From contig NZ_JAAKZI010000034.1 in assembly GCF_011045165.1 (NCBI RefSeq), positions 1 through 46,376 of the forward strand: 46,376 nt of DNA, written 5' to 3'. The DNA is from Arthrobacter silviterrae. Lineage in GTDB: Bacteria > Actinomycetota > Actinomycetes > Actinomycetales > Micrococcaceae. Both the position numbers and the translations under genes were made by a program. This document shows, piece after piece, positions 24,040 through 32,787 of the stretch. Below the pieces are notes generated by a model. That model was not told the origin of the DNA. It worked only from the letters and a program-made list of their open reading frames with translations, and made no database searches. Within the stretch, counting starts at the first letter, position 1. Every line of letters starts with the position of its first letter.

Positions 24040-25470
24040 TTACGCGTCCAGGTTGCTCATGACGTGCTTGATGCGGGTGTAGTCCTCGACGCCGTAGATC
24101 GAGAGGTCCTTGCCGTAGCCGGACTGCTTGAAGCCGCCGTGGGGCATCTCGGCGGTGAGCATGATGTGGGTGTTGATCCACACCGCGCCAAAATCAAGGT
24201 CGCGGGAGACGCGCATGGCCACCCCGTGGTTGGAGGTCCAGACGCTGGAGGCCAGGGCGTACTCGACGTCGTTCGCCATCCCGACGGCTTCTTCCTCGGT
24301 CTTGAACGTCTGGACGGTGATGACGGGGCCGAAGGTTTCCTTCTGCACGATGTCATCCGTCTGCTTGACGCCGTCCACCACGGTGGGCTCAAAGAAGAAG
24401 CCCTTTTCCCCCACACGCTTGCCGCCGGTGACCACCGTGGCGTACTCGGGAATGCTTTCAACAACCTTGACGACGGCGTTGAAGTGGTTGACGTTGTTCA
24501 GCGGGCCAAAGTAGTTCTTGGACTCATCCGCGTTGCCCGTTTCCAGGCCCTTGGAGGCCGTGGCCAGGGCGGCAACGAATTCGTCGTGGGCTGACTCCTC
24601 CACCAGCACCCGGGTGATGGCGGTGCAGTCCTGGCCGGCATTGAAGAAGGAGAATTCCGCAATTTCCTGGGCCGTCCTGCCCAGGTTGGCGTCGGCAAAG
24701 ACAATGGCGGGAGCCTTGCCGCCGAGTTCCAGGTGGGCGCGCTTGAGACCCTTGGCTGCCCCGCTGGCAACTGCGATGCCGGCGCGCACGGAGCCGGTGA
24801 TTGACACCATGGCCGGGGTCTTGTGGTCCACCATGGAGGCCCCCGTAGCGCCGTTGCCCAGCACGATGTTGAGCACGCCGGCGGGCAGGATGTCCTTGGC
24901 GATGTCCGCGAACACGAGCGTGCTCTCCGGAGTGGTGTCGCTGGGCTTGAGCACAATGGTGTTGCCGGCGGCCAGGGCCGGGCCGATCTTCCAAACAAGC
25001 ATCAGGAACGGGTAGTTCCACGGCGTCACCTGGGCCACCACGCCCACGGGCTCGCGGCGCACGTAGGAGGTGAAGTTTTCCATGTACTCGCCGGCCGACC
25101 GGCCCTCGAGCAGGCGCGCGGCACCGGCAAAGAAACGGAACTGGTCCGCACCGGCACCAACTTCCTCATCGGCGATCATCTGCTTGACCTGGCCCGTGTT
25201 CCGGTGCTGCGCCTCCACCAGTTCGTCGCTGCGGGCCTCGATGGCATCCGCCAGCTTGAGCAGGACCGCCTGGCGCTGGCTCGGCGTGGAGTGCTTCCAT
25301 GTCTTGAAGGCGGCAGCGGCAGCGTCCATTGCTGCGTCAACATCAGCTTGGCTGGAGATCGGTGCCTTCGCAACAACTTCCCCGTTGGTGGGGTTGATGA
25401 TGTCCAGGGACTCGGTGCCCGTGACAGGCACAAAAACGCCGTTGATGAAGTTCTGCAAGGTTTGGACCAC
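24040..25470 (-). CDS. patD: Gamma-aminobutyraldehyde dehydrogenase
   Basis: This NAD(P)+ aldehyde dehydrogenase of 476 residues has 'VTPWNYPFLMLVWKIGPALAAGNTIVLKPSDTTP', the general-base Glu in HLELGGKAP and the catalytic Cys in FNAGQDCTA. Features shared with E. coli PatD/YdcW rather than succinate-semialdehyde GabD are 'RFFAGAARLLEGRSAGEYMENFTSYVRR', NAGQDCTA and 'AEMPHGGFKQSGYGKDLSIYGVEDYT'. It would oxidise 4-aminobutanal from putrescine to GABA, the substrate of the next gene's product. The GTG at 25470 is nine bases after AAAGAGG; the TTG at 25479 touches that site and is less likely. The gene is divergent to the PucR gene. Confidence 0.85.
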   Translation of the reverse strand: MVQTLQNFINGVFVPVTGTESLDIINPTNGEVVAKAPISSQADVDAAMDAAAAAFKTWKHSTPSQRQAVLLKLADAIEARSDELVEAQHRNTGQVKQMIADEEVGAGADQFRFFAGAARLLEGRSAGEYMENFTSYVRREPVGVVAQVTPWNYPFLMLVWKIGPALAAGNTIVLKPSDTTPESTLVFADIAKDILPAGVLNIVLGNGATGASMVDHKTPAMVSITGSVRAGIAVASGAAKGLKRAHLELGGKAPAIVFADANLGRTAQEIAEFSFFNAGQDCTAITRVLVEESAHDEFVAALATASKGLETGNADESKNYFGPLNNVNHFNAVVKVVESIPEYATVVTGGKRVGEKGFFFEPTVVDGVKQTDDIVQKETFGPVITVQTFKTEEEAVGMANDVEYALASSVWTSNHGVAMRVSRDLDFGAVWINTHIMLTAEMPHGGFKQSGYGKDLSIYGVEDYTRIKHVMSNLDA

Positions 25471-25602
25471 AGTGTTCAACCTCTTTAGCTAGCTGTGAGT
25501 GTGACGCGGCTTTCATTTCCGCTTAAGGAGAGCCTAAGCCCCGCAGCCTCGGAACGAGAATGGCCGTTTGCACCACTGCCCCCTGAACTTGTAGTGCGTT
25601 TG

Positions 25603-25608
25603 TATAGT
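25603..25608 (+). promoter_or_regulatory. -10 box of a leaderless pucR transcript
   Basis: TATAGT lies six bases before the ATG at 25615, and no Shine-Dalgarno is present. No good -35 is seen at 17 bases, which would suit an activator-dependent or autoregulated promoter. A loose direct repeat TTGTAGT/TTGTATAGT overlaps it (from 25589). Confidence 0.5.
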
Positions 25609-25614
25609 TGTCAC

Positions 25615-27060
25615 ATGGCACTTTCCCTGGCTGACCTGCTGACTGTCCCCGCCCTGTCGCTGAAGAACATGGGTTCTGTGCGGACGCCGCTGACCACGCC
25701 CATTGACTGGGTGGCCGTGACTGAGCTGGAAAATCCGCAGGCGTTCTTGAGTGGCGGCGAACTGGTGCTCACCACAGGGGCCAGGCAAGGCACCGCGGAT
25801 GCCCAGCGTTCCTTTGTCCGGCAGATCCGGCGGGCTGGCGCCGTCGGAATCGGCTTTGGCATTGGCTTTGAACACGAAACTGTGCCGCCGGCCTTGATTG
25901 CGGAGGCGAACCGCTGGGCCGTCCCTGTGGTGGAGGTCCCTTACAGCACGCCGTTCATTGCCATCGGCAAGCTTGTGGCGGATGCCCGTTCCTCTGACCA
26001 CTACAGCAAGTTGGAGAGGCTGCTGCGTGAACACCAGGTGCTGGCCCGCTCGCTGCTGACCGGGGGCGGGCTGCCCGCACTGCTGCGCAAGCTTGCCGCC
26101 ATGGTCGCCGCGGACCTTATGATCACCCAATACGGAGGTGAGGTGTTTTCCACTGCCCCCGGCACCGGCCCCGGCGAGGAGTGGCACGCCGTGGCCCTGT
26201 CCACCGGCAAGCGCGATGCCAGCACCTTGTGGCTGCGCAAGCCTTTCCAGGACGACGGCATTGTGGATTATGCCCGGGGGTTGATCAGCATTGAGCTGAA
26301 CAACCTGGTCCAGCGCCGCCACACGGCACGCCAAATAGCAGGACAGGTTCTTGCCGACATCGTGCGCGGCACCCTGGAGGCAGCTGACGCCACTGCCCGG
26401 CTGGAGAATCTGCACGTGAACCCGGCTGCAAAGAACTTTGTGCTGCTGGTCCACGCAGAAGAGGAAAAATTCACCACACTGTCCGCCATGACGCTGCCGC
26501 CGGAGCTGGAATCCACTGTCGCCGCAGTGGTCAAGACGGGAGAGCACAACGAACTGCTGTTGATTGTCCCGTCCCAGCTGGGAGATCCTGCCGTACTTGG
26601 GCGGGCACTGAGCCGACAGATGCACGACGTCGGCATAGTGGCCCCGGTGGGCATCGGCGGCGCATATTCCCAGGCCAACGGGCTGCGCTGGAGCTACTTT
26701 GAGGCTCGTGAAGCCGCCACGAGGGGCCTTGATGTCAACGTGCCGGAACGGCTGAGCCTTACGTCGCTCCTGTTGGCCAGCGAGGACGTGCCGATGGCGG
26801 ACATGGCCGCGGAGGCGCTGGGTCCCTTGGTGGCCTTTGATTCCGCCCATGGTGCGGAGCTGATGGAAACGTTGGAATCGTACTTGCGGTTGAACGGTTC
26901 TGTGGCGGCCGTGGCCGATGCCCTGACGCTGCACCGGAACACGGTCCGTTACCGGTTAACGCAGATTGCCGAGCTCACCGGCTACGATCCAGCCGTAACA
27001 CCAGACAGGGTCCAGCTGTGGCTTGCCCTGTCCGTGCGGCGGCTGTCTCCCCCGGCCTGA
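25615..27060 (+). CDS. PucR-family transcriptional regulator of the GABA genes
   Basis: This 481-residue regulator has an N-terminal PucR sensory domain (about residues 1-125: 'SLADLLTVPALSLKNMG ... DWVAVTELENPQAFLSGGELVLTTG'), a middle GGDEF-like CdaR region, and a C-terminal PucR helix-turn-helix ('VAAVADALTLHRNTVRYRLTQIAELTGYD'). In Corynebacterium glutamicum a PucR-type protein (GabR) activates gabTDP. The divergent position next to patD-gabT supports the same role here. The open frame reaches 25495, but the ATG at 25615 matches the domain start and a -10 box six bases upstream. It converges with the giant surface-protein gene at a bidirectional terminator. Confidence 0.9.
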   Translation: MALSLADLLTVPALSLKNMGSVRTPLTTPIDWVAVTELENPQAFLSGGELVLTTGARQGTADAQRSFVRQIRRAGAVGIGFGIGFEHETVPPALIAEANRWAVPVVEVPYSTPFIAIGKLVADARSSDHYSKLERLLREHQVLARSLLTGGGLPALLRKLAAMVAADLMITQYGGEVFSTAPGTGPGEEWHAVALSTGKRDASTLWLRKPFQDDGIVDYARGLISIELNNLVQRRHTARQIAGQVLADIVRGTLEAADATARLENLHVNPAAKNFVLLVHAEEEKFTTLSAMTLPPELESTVAAVVKTGEHNELLLIVPSQLGDPAVLGRALSRQMHDVGIVAPVGIGGAYSQANGLRWSYFEAREAATRGLDVNVPERLSLTSLLLASEDVPMADMAAEALGPLVAFDSAHGAELMETLESYLRLNGSVAAVADALTLHRNTVRYRLTQIAELTGYDPAVTPDRVQLWLALSVRRLSPPA

Positions 27061-27157
27061 CGGGACGGACCCGAGACTGCGAAGCTCCTTCCAGTCCGAT
27101 TCGGCTCTGGCCAGAACGCTTGATGGATCCTGTTGGCGTGTTATTTTGCGGCACACA

Positions 27158-27210
27158 AAGGTGCCCGGCATGCAAGGGAACCGATGGTTCGCTGGCATGC
27201 CGGGCACCTT
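27158..27210. terminator. Bidirectional terminator between the PucR and surface-protein genes
   Basis: AAGGTGCCCGGCATGC (27158-27173) is a perfect 16-base complement of 27195-27210, with a 21-base loop. It sits between two convergent genes, 98 bases after one stop and 15 after the other. The U-tracts are short on both sides. Confidence 0.7.
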
Positions 27211-27224
27211 CCATGACTAATGCA

Positions 27225-30200
27225 TCACTTGGCAGCAGGTTCCAGGTAGATGAACCGTCGCAGCATGATCAGGGCAAGACCTCCAATAAACACGAAGAAT
27301 GATCCGACATACACGGGCCAGATTCCCAGTCCCGTGCTGGCCAGCGCTGTGGGCGCGGTTGCGTCAACAACGGTTGGGGAAGCACCCAGTGCCATGAGGT
27401 GACCGGCTGCGCCAAGCTGGCTGGACGTACCCGGGTTCACCAGGGTTCCTGGCGTCAGCGGCGTGCCAGGAGTGCCAGGCGTGACAGGGGTGCCAGGAGT
27501 CACCGGCGTGACAGGTGCTGCAGGCGTGCCCGGTGTCGTTGTGGTGTTCGTGGCTGGCGCATTATTGCCCGCCACGCTCCCCAAAACAGCCACCGGGATT
27601 CCCGAAGCACTCACGGGAACAACCACCGGAACAGCAACCGAACCAACATTCACAACACCACCGTTACCGGCAGAAACACCCGGCACAGCAGGAACAACCG
27701 GCGTTCCCGGGGTCACCGGGGTCGTCGGCATGGCGGGTGCGGCAGGCGTGCCCGGCGTCGTCGTGGTGTTCGTGGCCGGCGCATTATTGCCCGCCACGCT
27801 CCCCAAAACAGCCACCGAAGTTCCGGAAGCATTCACCGGAACAGCAAGCGAACCAACATTCACCAATCCACCATTACCTGCAGAAACACCCGGCACAGCA
27901 GCGTCACCAGGCGTACCCGGGGCCACCGGGGTCGTCGGAGTGGCTGGTGCGGCAGGTGTCGTCGTGGTGTTCGTGGCCGGCGCATTGCTGCCGGTCACGC
28001 TCCCCAAAACAGCCACCGAAGTTCCGGAAGCATTCACCGGAACAGCAAGCGAACCAACATTCACCAATCCACCATTACCAGCAGAAACACCCGGCACAGC
28101 AGGTAGGCCTGGCAGCGTCGGAACACCAGGAACCGACGGAACACCCGGCAGGCCCGGCAGGTTCGGAACACCCGGCAGGCCCGGCAGCTTCGCCAAGGAC
28201 GGCAGGGCAGCCGTCACCGACTTCACCACATCCCCAACCGTGTCGCCAAGACCGGAAACAACCGGCCCAACAACACCGGCAGGATCAACCGGAAGGGTCG
28301 GAACACCAGGCAGACCCGGCAAATTCGGCAGCGTCGCCAAGGACGGCAGGACAGCCGTGACCGTCTTCACCAAATCCCCAGCCGTGTCGCCAAGACCCGA
28401 AACAACCGGCCCAACAACACCGGCCAGATCAACCGGCAGGGTCGGAACACCAGGAACCGACGGAACACCAGGCAGACCCGGCAAAGCCGGAACACCCGTC
28501 AGGCCCGGCAGACTCGGCAGCGTCACCAAGGACGGCAGCGCAGACGTTGCCGTCTTCACCACATCCCCAGCCGTGTCACCAAGAACCGAAACAACCGGCC
28601 CAACAACCCCCGCAGGAACACCGGGCAAGGACGGGACACCCGGCAGCGTCACCAAGGACGGCAGTGCGGCCGTAACCGTCTTCACCGCATCCCCGGCCGT
28701 GTCACCAAGACCCGAAACAACCGGCCCAACAACCCCCGCAGGATCAACCGGCAGGGTTGGAACACCAGGAACCGACGGAACACCAGGCAGACCCGGCAAA
28801 GTCGGAACACCCGGCAGACCCGGCAAAGCCGGAACACCCGGCAGGCCAGGCAGATTCGGCAGCGTCGCCAGGGAAGGCAGCGCAGACGTTGCCGTCTTCA
28901 CCACGTCCCCGGCCGTGTCGCCAAGACCCGAAACAACCGGCCCAACAACACCGGCAGGATCAACCGGCAGCGTCGGAACACCCGGCAGGCCCGGCAGCGT
29001 CGGAACACCCGGCAGGCCCGGCAGCGTCGGAACACCCGGCAGGCCCGGCAGATTCGGCAGCGTCGCCAAGGACGGCAAGGCGGCAGTGACCGTCTTCACC
29101 ACATCCCCAGCCGTGTCGCCAAGACCCGAAACAACCGGCCCAACAACGCCGGCCGTGTTGCCAAGTCCCGAGACAACCGGCCCAACAACACCCGCCGGAT
29201 CAACCGGCAGGGTCGGAACACCAGGAACCGACGGAACACCCGGCAGGCTCGGCAAAGTCGGAATACCCGGCAGGCCCGGCAAAGTCGGAACACCCGGCAG
29301 GCCAGGCAAAGACGGAACACCCGGCAGGCCAGGCAGATTCGGCAGCGTCGCCAGGGAAGGCAAGGCGGCAGTGACCGACTTCACCACGTCCCCGGCCGTG
29401 TCGCCAAGACCGGAAACAACCGGCCCAACAAGCCCCGCAGGATCAACCGGCAGCGTCGGAACACCCGGAACACCCGGAACCGACGGAACACCCGGCAGAC
29501 CCGGCAAAGCCGGAACACCCGGCAGGCCCGGCAGACTCGGCAGCGTCACCAAGGACGGCAGTGCGGCCGTAACCGTCTTTACTACATCCCCGGCCGTGTC
29601 ACCAAGACCCGAAACAACCGACCCAACAACCCCCGCAGGATCAACCGGCAAGGTCGGAACACCAGGAACCGACGGAACACCGGGCAGACCCGGCAGCGTC
29701 GGAACACCCGGCAGGCCAGGCAGATTCGGCAGGGAAGGCAGCGTCACCAAAGACGGCAGTGCAGCCGTTGCCGACTTCACCACGTCCCCAGCCGTGTTGC
29801 CAAGTCCGGAGACAAACGGCCCAACAACACCGGCAGGATCAACCGGCAAAGTCGGAACACCCGGAACCGAAGGGGCACCGGGAACACCCGGCAGACCCGG
29901 CAGCGTCGCCAAAGACGGCAAGGCGGTCGTTGCCGACTTCACCACACCCCCGGCCGTGTTGCCAAGACCGGAAACAACCGGCCCAACAACCCCCGCAGGA
30001 TCAACCGGAAGCGTCGGGACGCAAGGAATCGTCGGAACGCCCGGCAGACCAGGCAGTCCCGAAGCATCTGGAACACCCGTGAGCGTCGTCGAAACGGGCA
30101 ATGTAGTCAGTGACGGCAGGGTTGCTGATGCTGTCCGGGCCGTAGCACCGACAACATGACCCAGGCTGGATACAGCCTTGCCAACAGTCCCTGCATGACC

Positions 30201-30815
30201 TGCAGCAGAACCTGAACCAATTCCCTGGCCATCGCCAAGGAGAGCGTTCAGCGTCCCATTGCCAAGGTCCCCAACAGCAGGCAGCTTAGGGGGCGCCGGT
30301 GTCCCGGGAACCCGCGGCGAAACCTGACCTGCCAGCAACGGCGAGCCCACTGCCTGGAGCGTATTTTCAACGGCGTGACCTGCCGTTGACGCCTTTTGTC
30401 CAATGTTTCCAACCGGCGCCTGCAATGCACCCGGCCCTGAACCATTGCCTAGGGCACCGCTTAGGACCTCACCAACATTGGAAGCAACGCCCGGTGCAAG
30501 CGATTTGGCCGGCACCGCTGTGGCTGCTGACTGCACTGCCCTGCCCACAACATTTACGACGCCGGATATGGACTCCCCAGCATTGTGGACCGAACCCGTC
30601 GCTGAACCCGTCCCCAGCTCCGAGCCGTGGCCCAGAATTCCGCTGAGGATGCCGCCGCCATTTGAGGCAGTGGACGCCGGGATGAGGACGCCAGTTTTGG
30701 CGGCTTCCGGTCCCGGATCATGATTGTCTGCAGCACTTGCTGCTCCTACGCCGAAGGCAAGGAGCCCTCCGGCGACGACCGCTCCGTAGAGCGATCGGCG
30801 AAAAACCACGTGCAT
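27225..30815 (-). CDS. Giant sortase-anchored repeat protein with chaplin-like modules
   Basis: This is a secreted surface protein of 1196 residues. From the ATG at 30815 (CAGGAG nine bases before) it has a signal peptide (MHVVFRRSLYGAVVAGGLLA ... ASAADN) and a Gly/Ser/Ala-rich region (about 30-250). About ten repeats follow (about 250-900), each a Leu/Pro/Gly/Val string (LPGLPGVPTLP, VDPAGVVGPVVSG) plus a helix-like GDTAGDVVKTVTAALPSL. Three modules 'GNGGLVNVGSLAVPVNASG' plus 'TSVAVLGSVAGNNAPATNT' resemble chaplin domains but lack their cysteines. Thr/Pro-rich linkers separate the modules. The end is LASTG, a hydrophobic segment and an RR tail, a class-E-sortase-type sorting signal. Long streptomycete chaplins share the order 'chaplin modules then LAxTG'. 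Function is inferred: an interfacial or adhesive wall polymer. Confidence 0.85.
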   Translation of the reverse strand: MHVVFRRSLYGAVVAGGLLAFGVGAASAADNHDPGPEAAKTGVLIPASTASNGGGILSGILGHGSELGTGSATGSVHNAGESISGVVNVVGRAVQSAATAVPAKSLAPGVASNVGEVLSGALGNGSGPGALQAPVGNIGQKASTAGHAVENTLQAVGSPLLAGQVSPRVPGTPAPPKLPAVGDLGNGTLNALLGDGQGIGSGSAAGHAGTVGKAVSSLGHVVGATARTASATLPSLTTLPVSTTLTGVPDASGLPGLPGVPTIPCVPTLPVDPAGVVGPVVSGLGNTAGGVVKSATTALPSLATLPGLPGVPGAPSVPGVPTLPVDPAGVVGPFVSGLGNTAGDVVKSATAALPSLVTLPSLPNLPGLPGVPTLPGLPGVPSVPGVPTLPVDPAGVVGSVVSGLGDTAGDVVKTVTAALPSLVTLPSLPGLPGVPALPGLPGVPSVPGVPGVPTLPVDPAGLVGPVVSGLGDTAGDVVKSVTAALPSLATLPNLPGLPGVPSLPGLPGVPTLPGLPGIPTLPSLPGVPSVPGVPTLPVDPAGVVGPVVSGLGNTAGVVGPVVSGLGDTAGDVVKTVTAALPSLATLPNLPGLPGVPTLPGLPGVPTLPGLPGVPTLPVDPAGVVGPVVSGLGDTAGDVVKTATSALPSLATLPNLPGLPGVPALPGLPGVPTLPGLPGVPSVPGVPTLPVDPAGVVGPVVSGLGDTAGDAVKTVTAALPSLVTLPGVPSLPGVPAGVVGPVVSVLGDTAGDVVKTATSALPSLVTLPSLPGLTGVPALPGLPGVPSVPGVPTLPVDLAGVVGPVVSGLGDTAGDLVKTVTAVLPSLATLPNLPGLPGVPTLPVDPAGVVGPVVSGLGDTVGDVVKSVTAALPSLAKLPGLPGVPNLPGLPGVPSVPGVPTLPGLPAVPGVSAGNGGLVNVGSLAVPVNASGTSVAVLGSVTGSNAPATNTTTTPAAPATPTTPVAPGTPGDAAVPGVSAGNGGLVNVGSLAVPVNASGTSVAVLGSVAGNNAPATNTTTTPGTPAAPAMPTTPVTPGTPVVPAVPGVSAGNGGVVNVGSVAVPVVVPVSASGIPVAVLGSVAGNNAPATNTTTTPGTPAAPVTPVTPGTPVTPGTPGTPLTPGTLVNPGTSSQLGAAGHLMALGASPTVVDATAPTALASTGLGIWPVYVGSFFVFIGGLALIMLRRFIYLEPAAK
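27330..27344 (-). other. LASTG sortase recognition motif codons
   Basis: These codons encode Leu-Ala-Ser-Thr-Gly. They are followed by a hydrophobic stretch (YVGSFFVFIGGLALIML) and a positively charged tail (RRF), the three-part wall-sorting signal. LAxTG is the form preferred by actinobacterial class E sortases. Confidence 0.8.
27530..28101 (-). repeat. Three chaplin-like modules in tandem
   Basis: Three DNA copies of about 150 bases lie at roughly 27956-28101, 27752-27901 and 27530-27691 (in translation order). Each encodes 'VNVGSLAVPVxASG' followed by 'VAVLGSVxG' and a Thr-rich linker. The last copy carries a four-residue insertion (VVVP) that makes it look most like chaplin strands. Near-identity at DNA level suggests recent duplication. 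Confidence 0.7.
28102..30060 (-). repeat. Degenerate long tandem repeats inside the surface-protein gene
   Basis: About ten in-frame units, plus one partial unit from a short internal duplication (GLGNTAGVVGPVVSGLGDTAG), vary from about 45 to 85 residues. The length varies because the LPGLPGVP block is repeated one to four times per unit. The repeats keep the opposite strand open over 898 codons, which is a by-product and not a second gene. Confidence 0.85.
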
Positions 30816-30913
30816 GATGCTCAACTCCTGACTTGAATTTTTGACCTTGATCGCAAATGCAACCGAAGGAAATACCGTGGCCGATTCGGATACGCGAAGC
30901 GGCACAGGGTCAA

Positions 30914-31966
30914 CTAGTCAGGACTTGATCCGGGGTTGGAGGGCATGGAAGCAGGCAGCGCCCAGTCGACGATTACATCCGCCGATCCGGCACCTGCCGC
31001 GTGGAAGGAAAGCGCCGAGCATTCATTTGCTGCGGACCCCGCGGCTCCGCCCGAGGCACCGGCGGATGAACTGGCACCGGCTGAACTTGCCAGGGCTGCC
31101 TCAGGCAGGCACGGACCGGGAGCCCCGTCCGGCAAGGGCGCCGAGCATGCCGGGCTGGAAGGATTCGGAACCGACAGGGCACGGGCAACGCCGGGTGTCC
31201 CGGGCAGGCCGTGAGCTGTAGACGCGAAGGCCGGGCTGGCTGAGAATGGCGAGACCGCAACAGCGTCCGAAACAACTGGAACCGGAGCGCGGGTGCCCTC
31301 AGCGGGAATCGAAGAAGTGTCCGTCGAGTGAGCCGTGGGAGCAGCCGACGCAGCAGGCACGGCTGTCCGCGGATTGTTTGGACTTGGAGCGACAAGATCC
31401 GGAAGGACAGCCTGCCCCACCGGCACGACGGCGGCCGCTACTGGTGTGATGACTGGCGCCAGGGCAGTTGTCACGGGCGTAACCACTGGCGAAACAACCG
31501 GGGCCACAATGGCCACCACCGGCGCCAAGGCCTTCTTTACTGGCGCAACCACCGGTGTAACCACGGGAGCCAAAACTGGTTCAACGGCCACCGTGACCGG
31601 GGCAAGGACACTCTCCGCTACGGATGCCACCGGCGCCGTAATTGAGGTGAGGGCCCCGCCTTTCACAACGTCCTTGGCAACAGAAACGTTTGAGATCGTC
31701 TGGCCGGCGCCATTGGCAATTGGCTGGAGGAGTTTCGAAATCGGGCCTGAATCTGAGGAAACGGCATGCAGCGGATGTTCTTGGCCCAACAAAGTACTCG
31801 GTGCCTTGTCATTCCTATTGGAGTCCGCGAAGGCCCCGGTGGAGTTCAGCACAATGATGATGGCGGCAAAAAGTGCGGCGCCGATGGCGATGCGCATAAT
31901 GCGCGCCAAAGGGTTGCCCGTCAGCAATAGCCGAATGCCATCGCCCACCGCGCTCACCCCCACCAT
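30914..31966 (-). CDS. Secreted Pro/Val/Ala-rich protein upstream of the giant protein
   Basis: I do not recognise a family. The 350-residue product begins with a short cytoplasmic part and a hydrophobic signal (IMRIAIGAALFAAIIIVLNSTGAFADSN). A segment (about 60-110) resembles an amphipathic domain ('GPISKLLQPIANGAGQTISNVSVAKDVVKGG'). Residues about 110-190 repeat the pattern (L)APVV(T/A/S)PV at least eight times. The rest is a Ser/Ala/Gly/Pro-rich tail with a few cysteines. There is no sorting signal. It lies 98 bases upstream of the giant protein gene on the same strand, so co-expression is likely. The start is unsure: no ribosome site precedes the ATG at 31966, and GTG codons a few residues inside are alternatives. 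Confidence 0.72.
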   Translation of the reverse strand: MVGVSAVGDGIRLLLTGNPLARIMRIAIGAALFAAIIIVLNSTGAFADSNRNDKAPSTLLGQEHPLHAVSSDSGPISKLLQPIANGAGQTISNVSVAKDVVKGGALTSITAPVASVAESVLAPVTVAVEPVLAPVVTPVVAPVKKALAPVVAIVAPVVSPVVTPVTTALAPVITPVAAAVVPVGQAVLPDLVAPSPNNPRTAVPAASAAPTAHSTDTSSIPAEGTRAPVPVVSDAVAVSPFSASPAFASTAHGLPGTPGVARALSVPNPSSPACSAPLPDGAPGPCLPEAALASSAGASSSAGASGGAAGSAANECSALSFHAAGAGSADVIVDWALPASMPSNPGSSPD

Positions 31967-32144
31967 GAATCGACTGAGACCGACTTGCTAGAGACCGCTA
32001 TGGAGACCACCCAAAACCCGAAGCAAACCCCGGGCCGCTGACTTCACCCCAAAGTCACCGTGCTCCCACTGTACGACTCCCCATCCAGTTCTGCCAGAAA
32101 AAAGATCAATCCTCTCCAACCGTGGATATGGCCGAGGAAAGCTG

Positions 32145-32756
32145 TTAAGGTGCCAGCCTTTCGAAACCCGCCATGATCAGGTCCAGGCCAAAAAGGAAGG
32201 CTTCATCGGCCCGTTCAGCACGTCCAAGGCCGGCGTCCAGGGCCGCCCGGAGGGACGGCCCTGCCGTTTCCCCGGGGTCCCACACGTCCTCCGGGGCCGC
32301 AACGTCCAGGGCCGAACCAAGCACGTAATTGTCCAATACGGTGATGGCTTCCAAGGTCCGTGCCGGGGTGAATCCGGCACGTGCAAATTGTTCCGCCAGC
32401 ACGTTGTACATGCCAATGGTGGTTGCATCCCGGACGGAATACGCCGTCAGCAGGGGGATCAGCCGGGGGTGCACGGCATAGGAATTCCTGTATTGCACGG
32501 CAATGCCACGGATGGCTGCGCTCCAGTGGGGATCGCCGGCCGTGACGCCGGCCAAGTCGATCTGGGCCACGGCGGCCCCGCGCATGAGCTCAATGATGTC
32601 GCCCTTGCCCGTGACGTGGTTGTAAAGCGAGGACGGACTGACCTTAAGTCTTTTGGCGAGTTCGGGAACCGTGAATTCGCCCTTCGCGTCCACCATGGCC
32701 AGGGCGGCCCGAGCAATAAGTTCGGGGGAGAGCTTGGGGGTCAGCGGGCGGGCCAT
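32145..32756 (-). CDS. TetR-family regulator of the agmatine operon
   Basis: This 203-residue repressor has an N-terminal TetR helix-turn-helix ('LIARAALAMVDAKGEFTVPELAKRLKVSPSSLYNHVTGKGDIIELMRG') and a C-terminal ligand domain of the tetracycline-repressor-like C type. It is divergent to the amidase-deiminase-permease genes. Pseudomonas aguBA is likewise controlled by a TetR-family protein, AguR, so agmatine or carbamoylputrescine is the probable ligand. The ATG at 32756 follows AAGGA by six bases; an ATG nine codons upstream overlaps that site. Two AACGAA-N5-TTCGTT palindromes lie in the intergenic region. Confidence 0.9.
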   Translation of the reverse strand: MARPLTPKLSPELIARAALAMVDAKGEFTVPELAKRLKVSPSSLYNHVTGKGDIIELMRGAAVAQIDLAGVTAGDPHWSAAIRGIAVQYRNSYAVHPRLIPLLTAYSVRDATTIGMYNVLAEQFARAGFTPARTLEAITVLDNYVLGSALDVAAPEDVWDPGETAGPSLRAALDAGLGRAERADEAFLFGLDLIMAGFERLAP

Positions 32757-32787
32757 GGGGATCCTTCCGGAAGGTTTCTCCAAGGAT

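Noticed and set aside
24040-25470. Assignment of the aldehyde dehydrogenase as succinate-semialdehyde dehydrogenase GabD
   Set aside because: Although adjacent to gabT, its motifs (FFAGAAR, NAGQDCTA, EMPHGGFKQSGYGKD) match gamma-aminobutyraldehyde dehydrogenase better.
28102-30060. Repeat array considered as a CRISPR
   Set aside because: Units vary in length, are in frame with a long coding sequence that has a signal peptide and sorting signal, and there are no unique spacers or cas genes.
27463-30159. An 898-codon plus-strand open frame antisense to the giant surface protein
   Set aside because: It exists because the in-frame repeats of the minus-strand gene are free of stops in the opposite phase. 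It has no ribosome site, no signal peptide, and its Thr/Gly/Pro content mirrors the real repeats.
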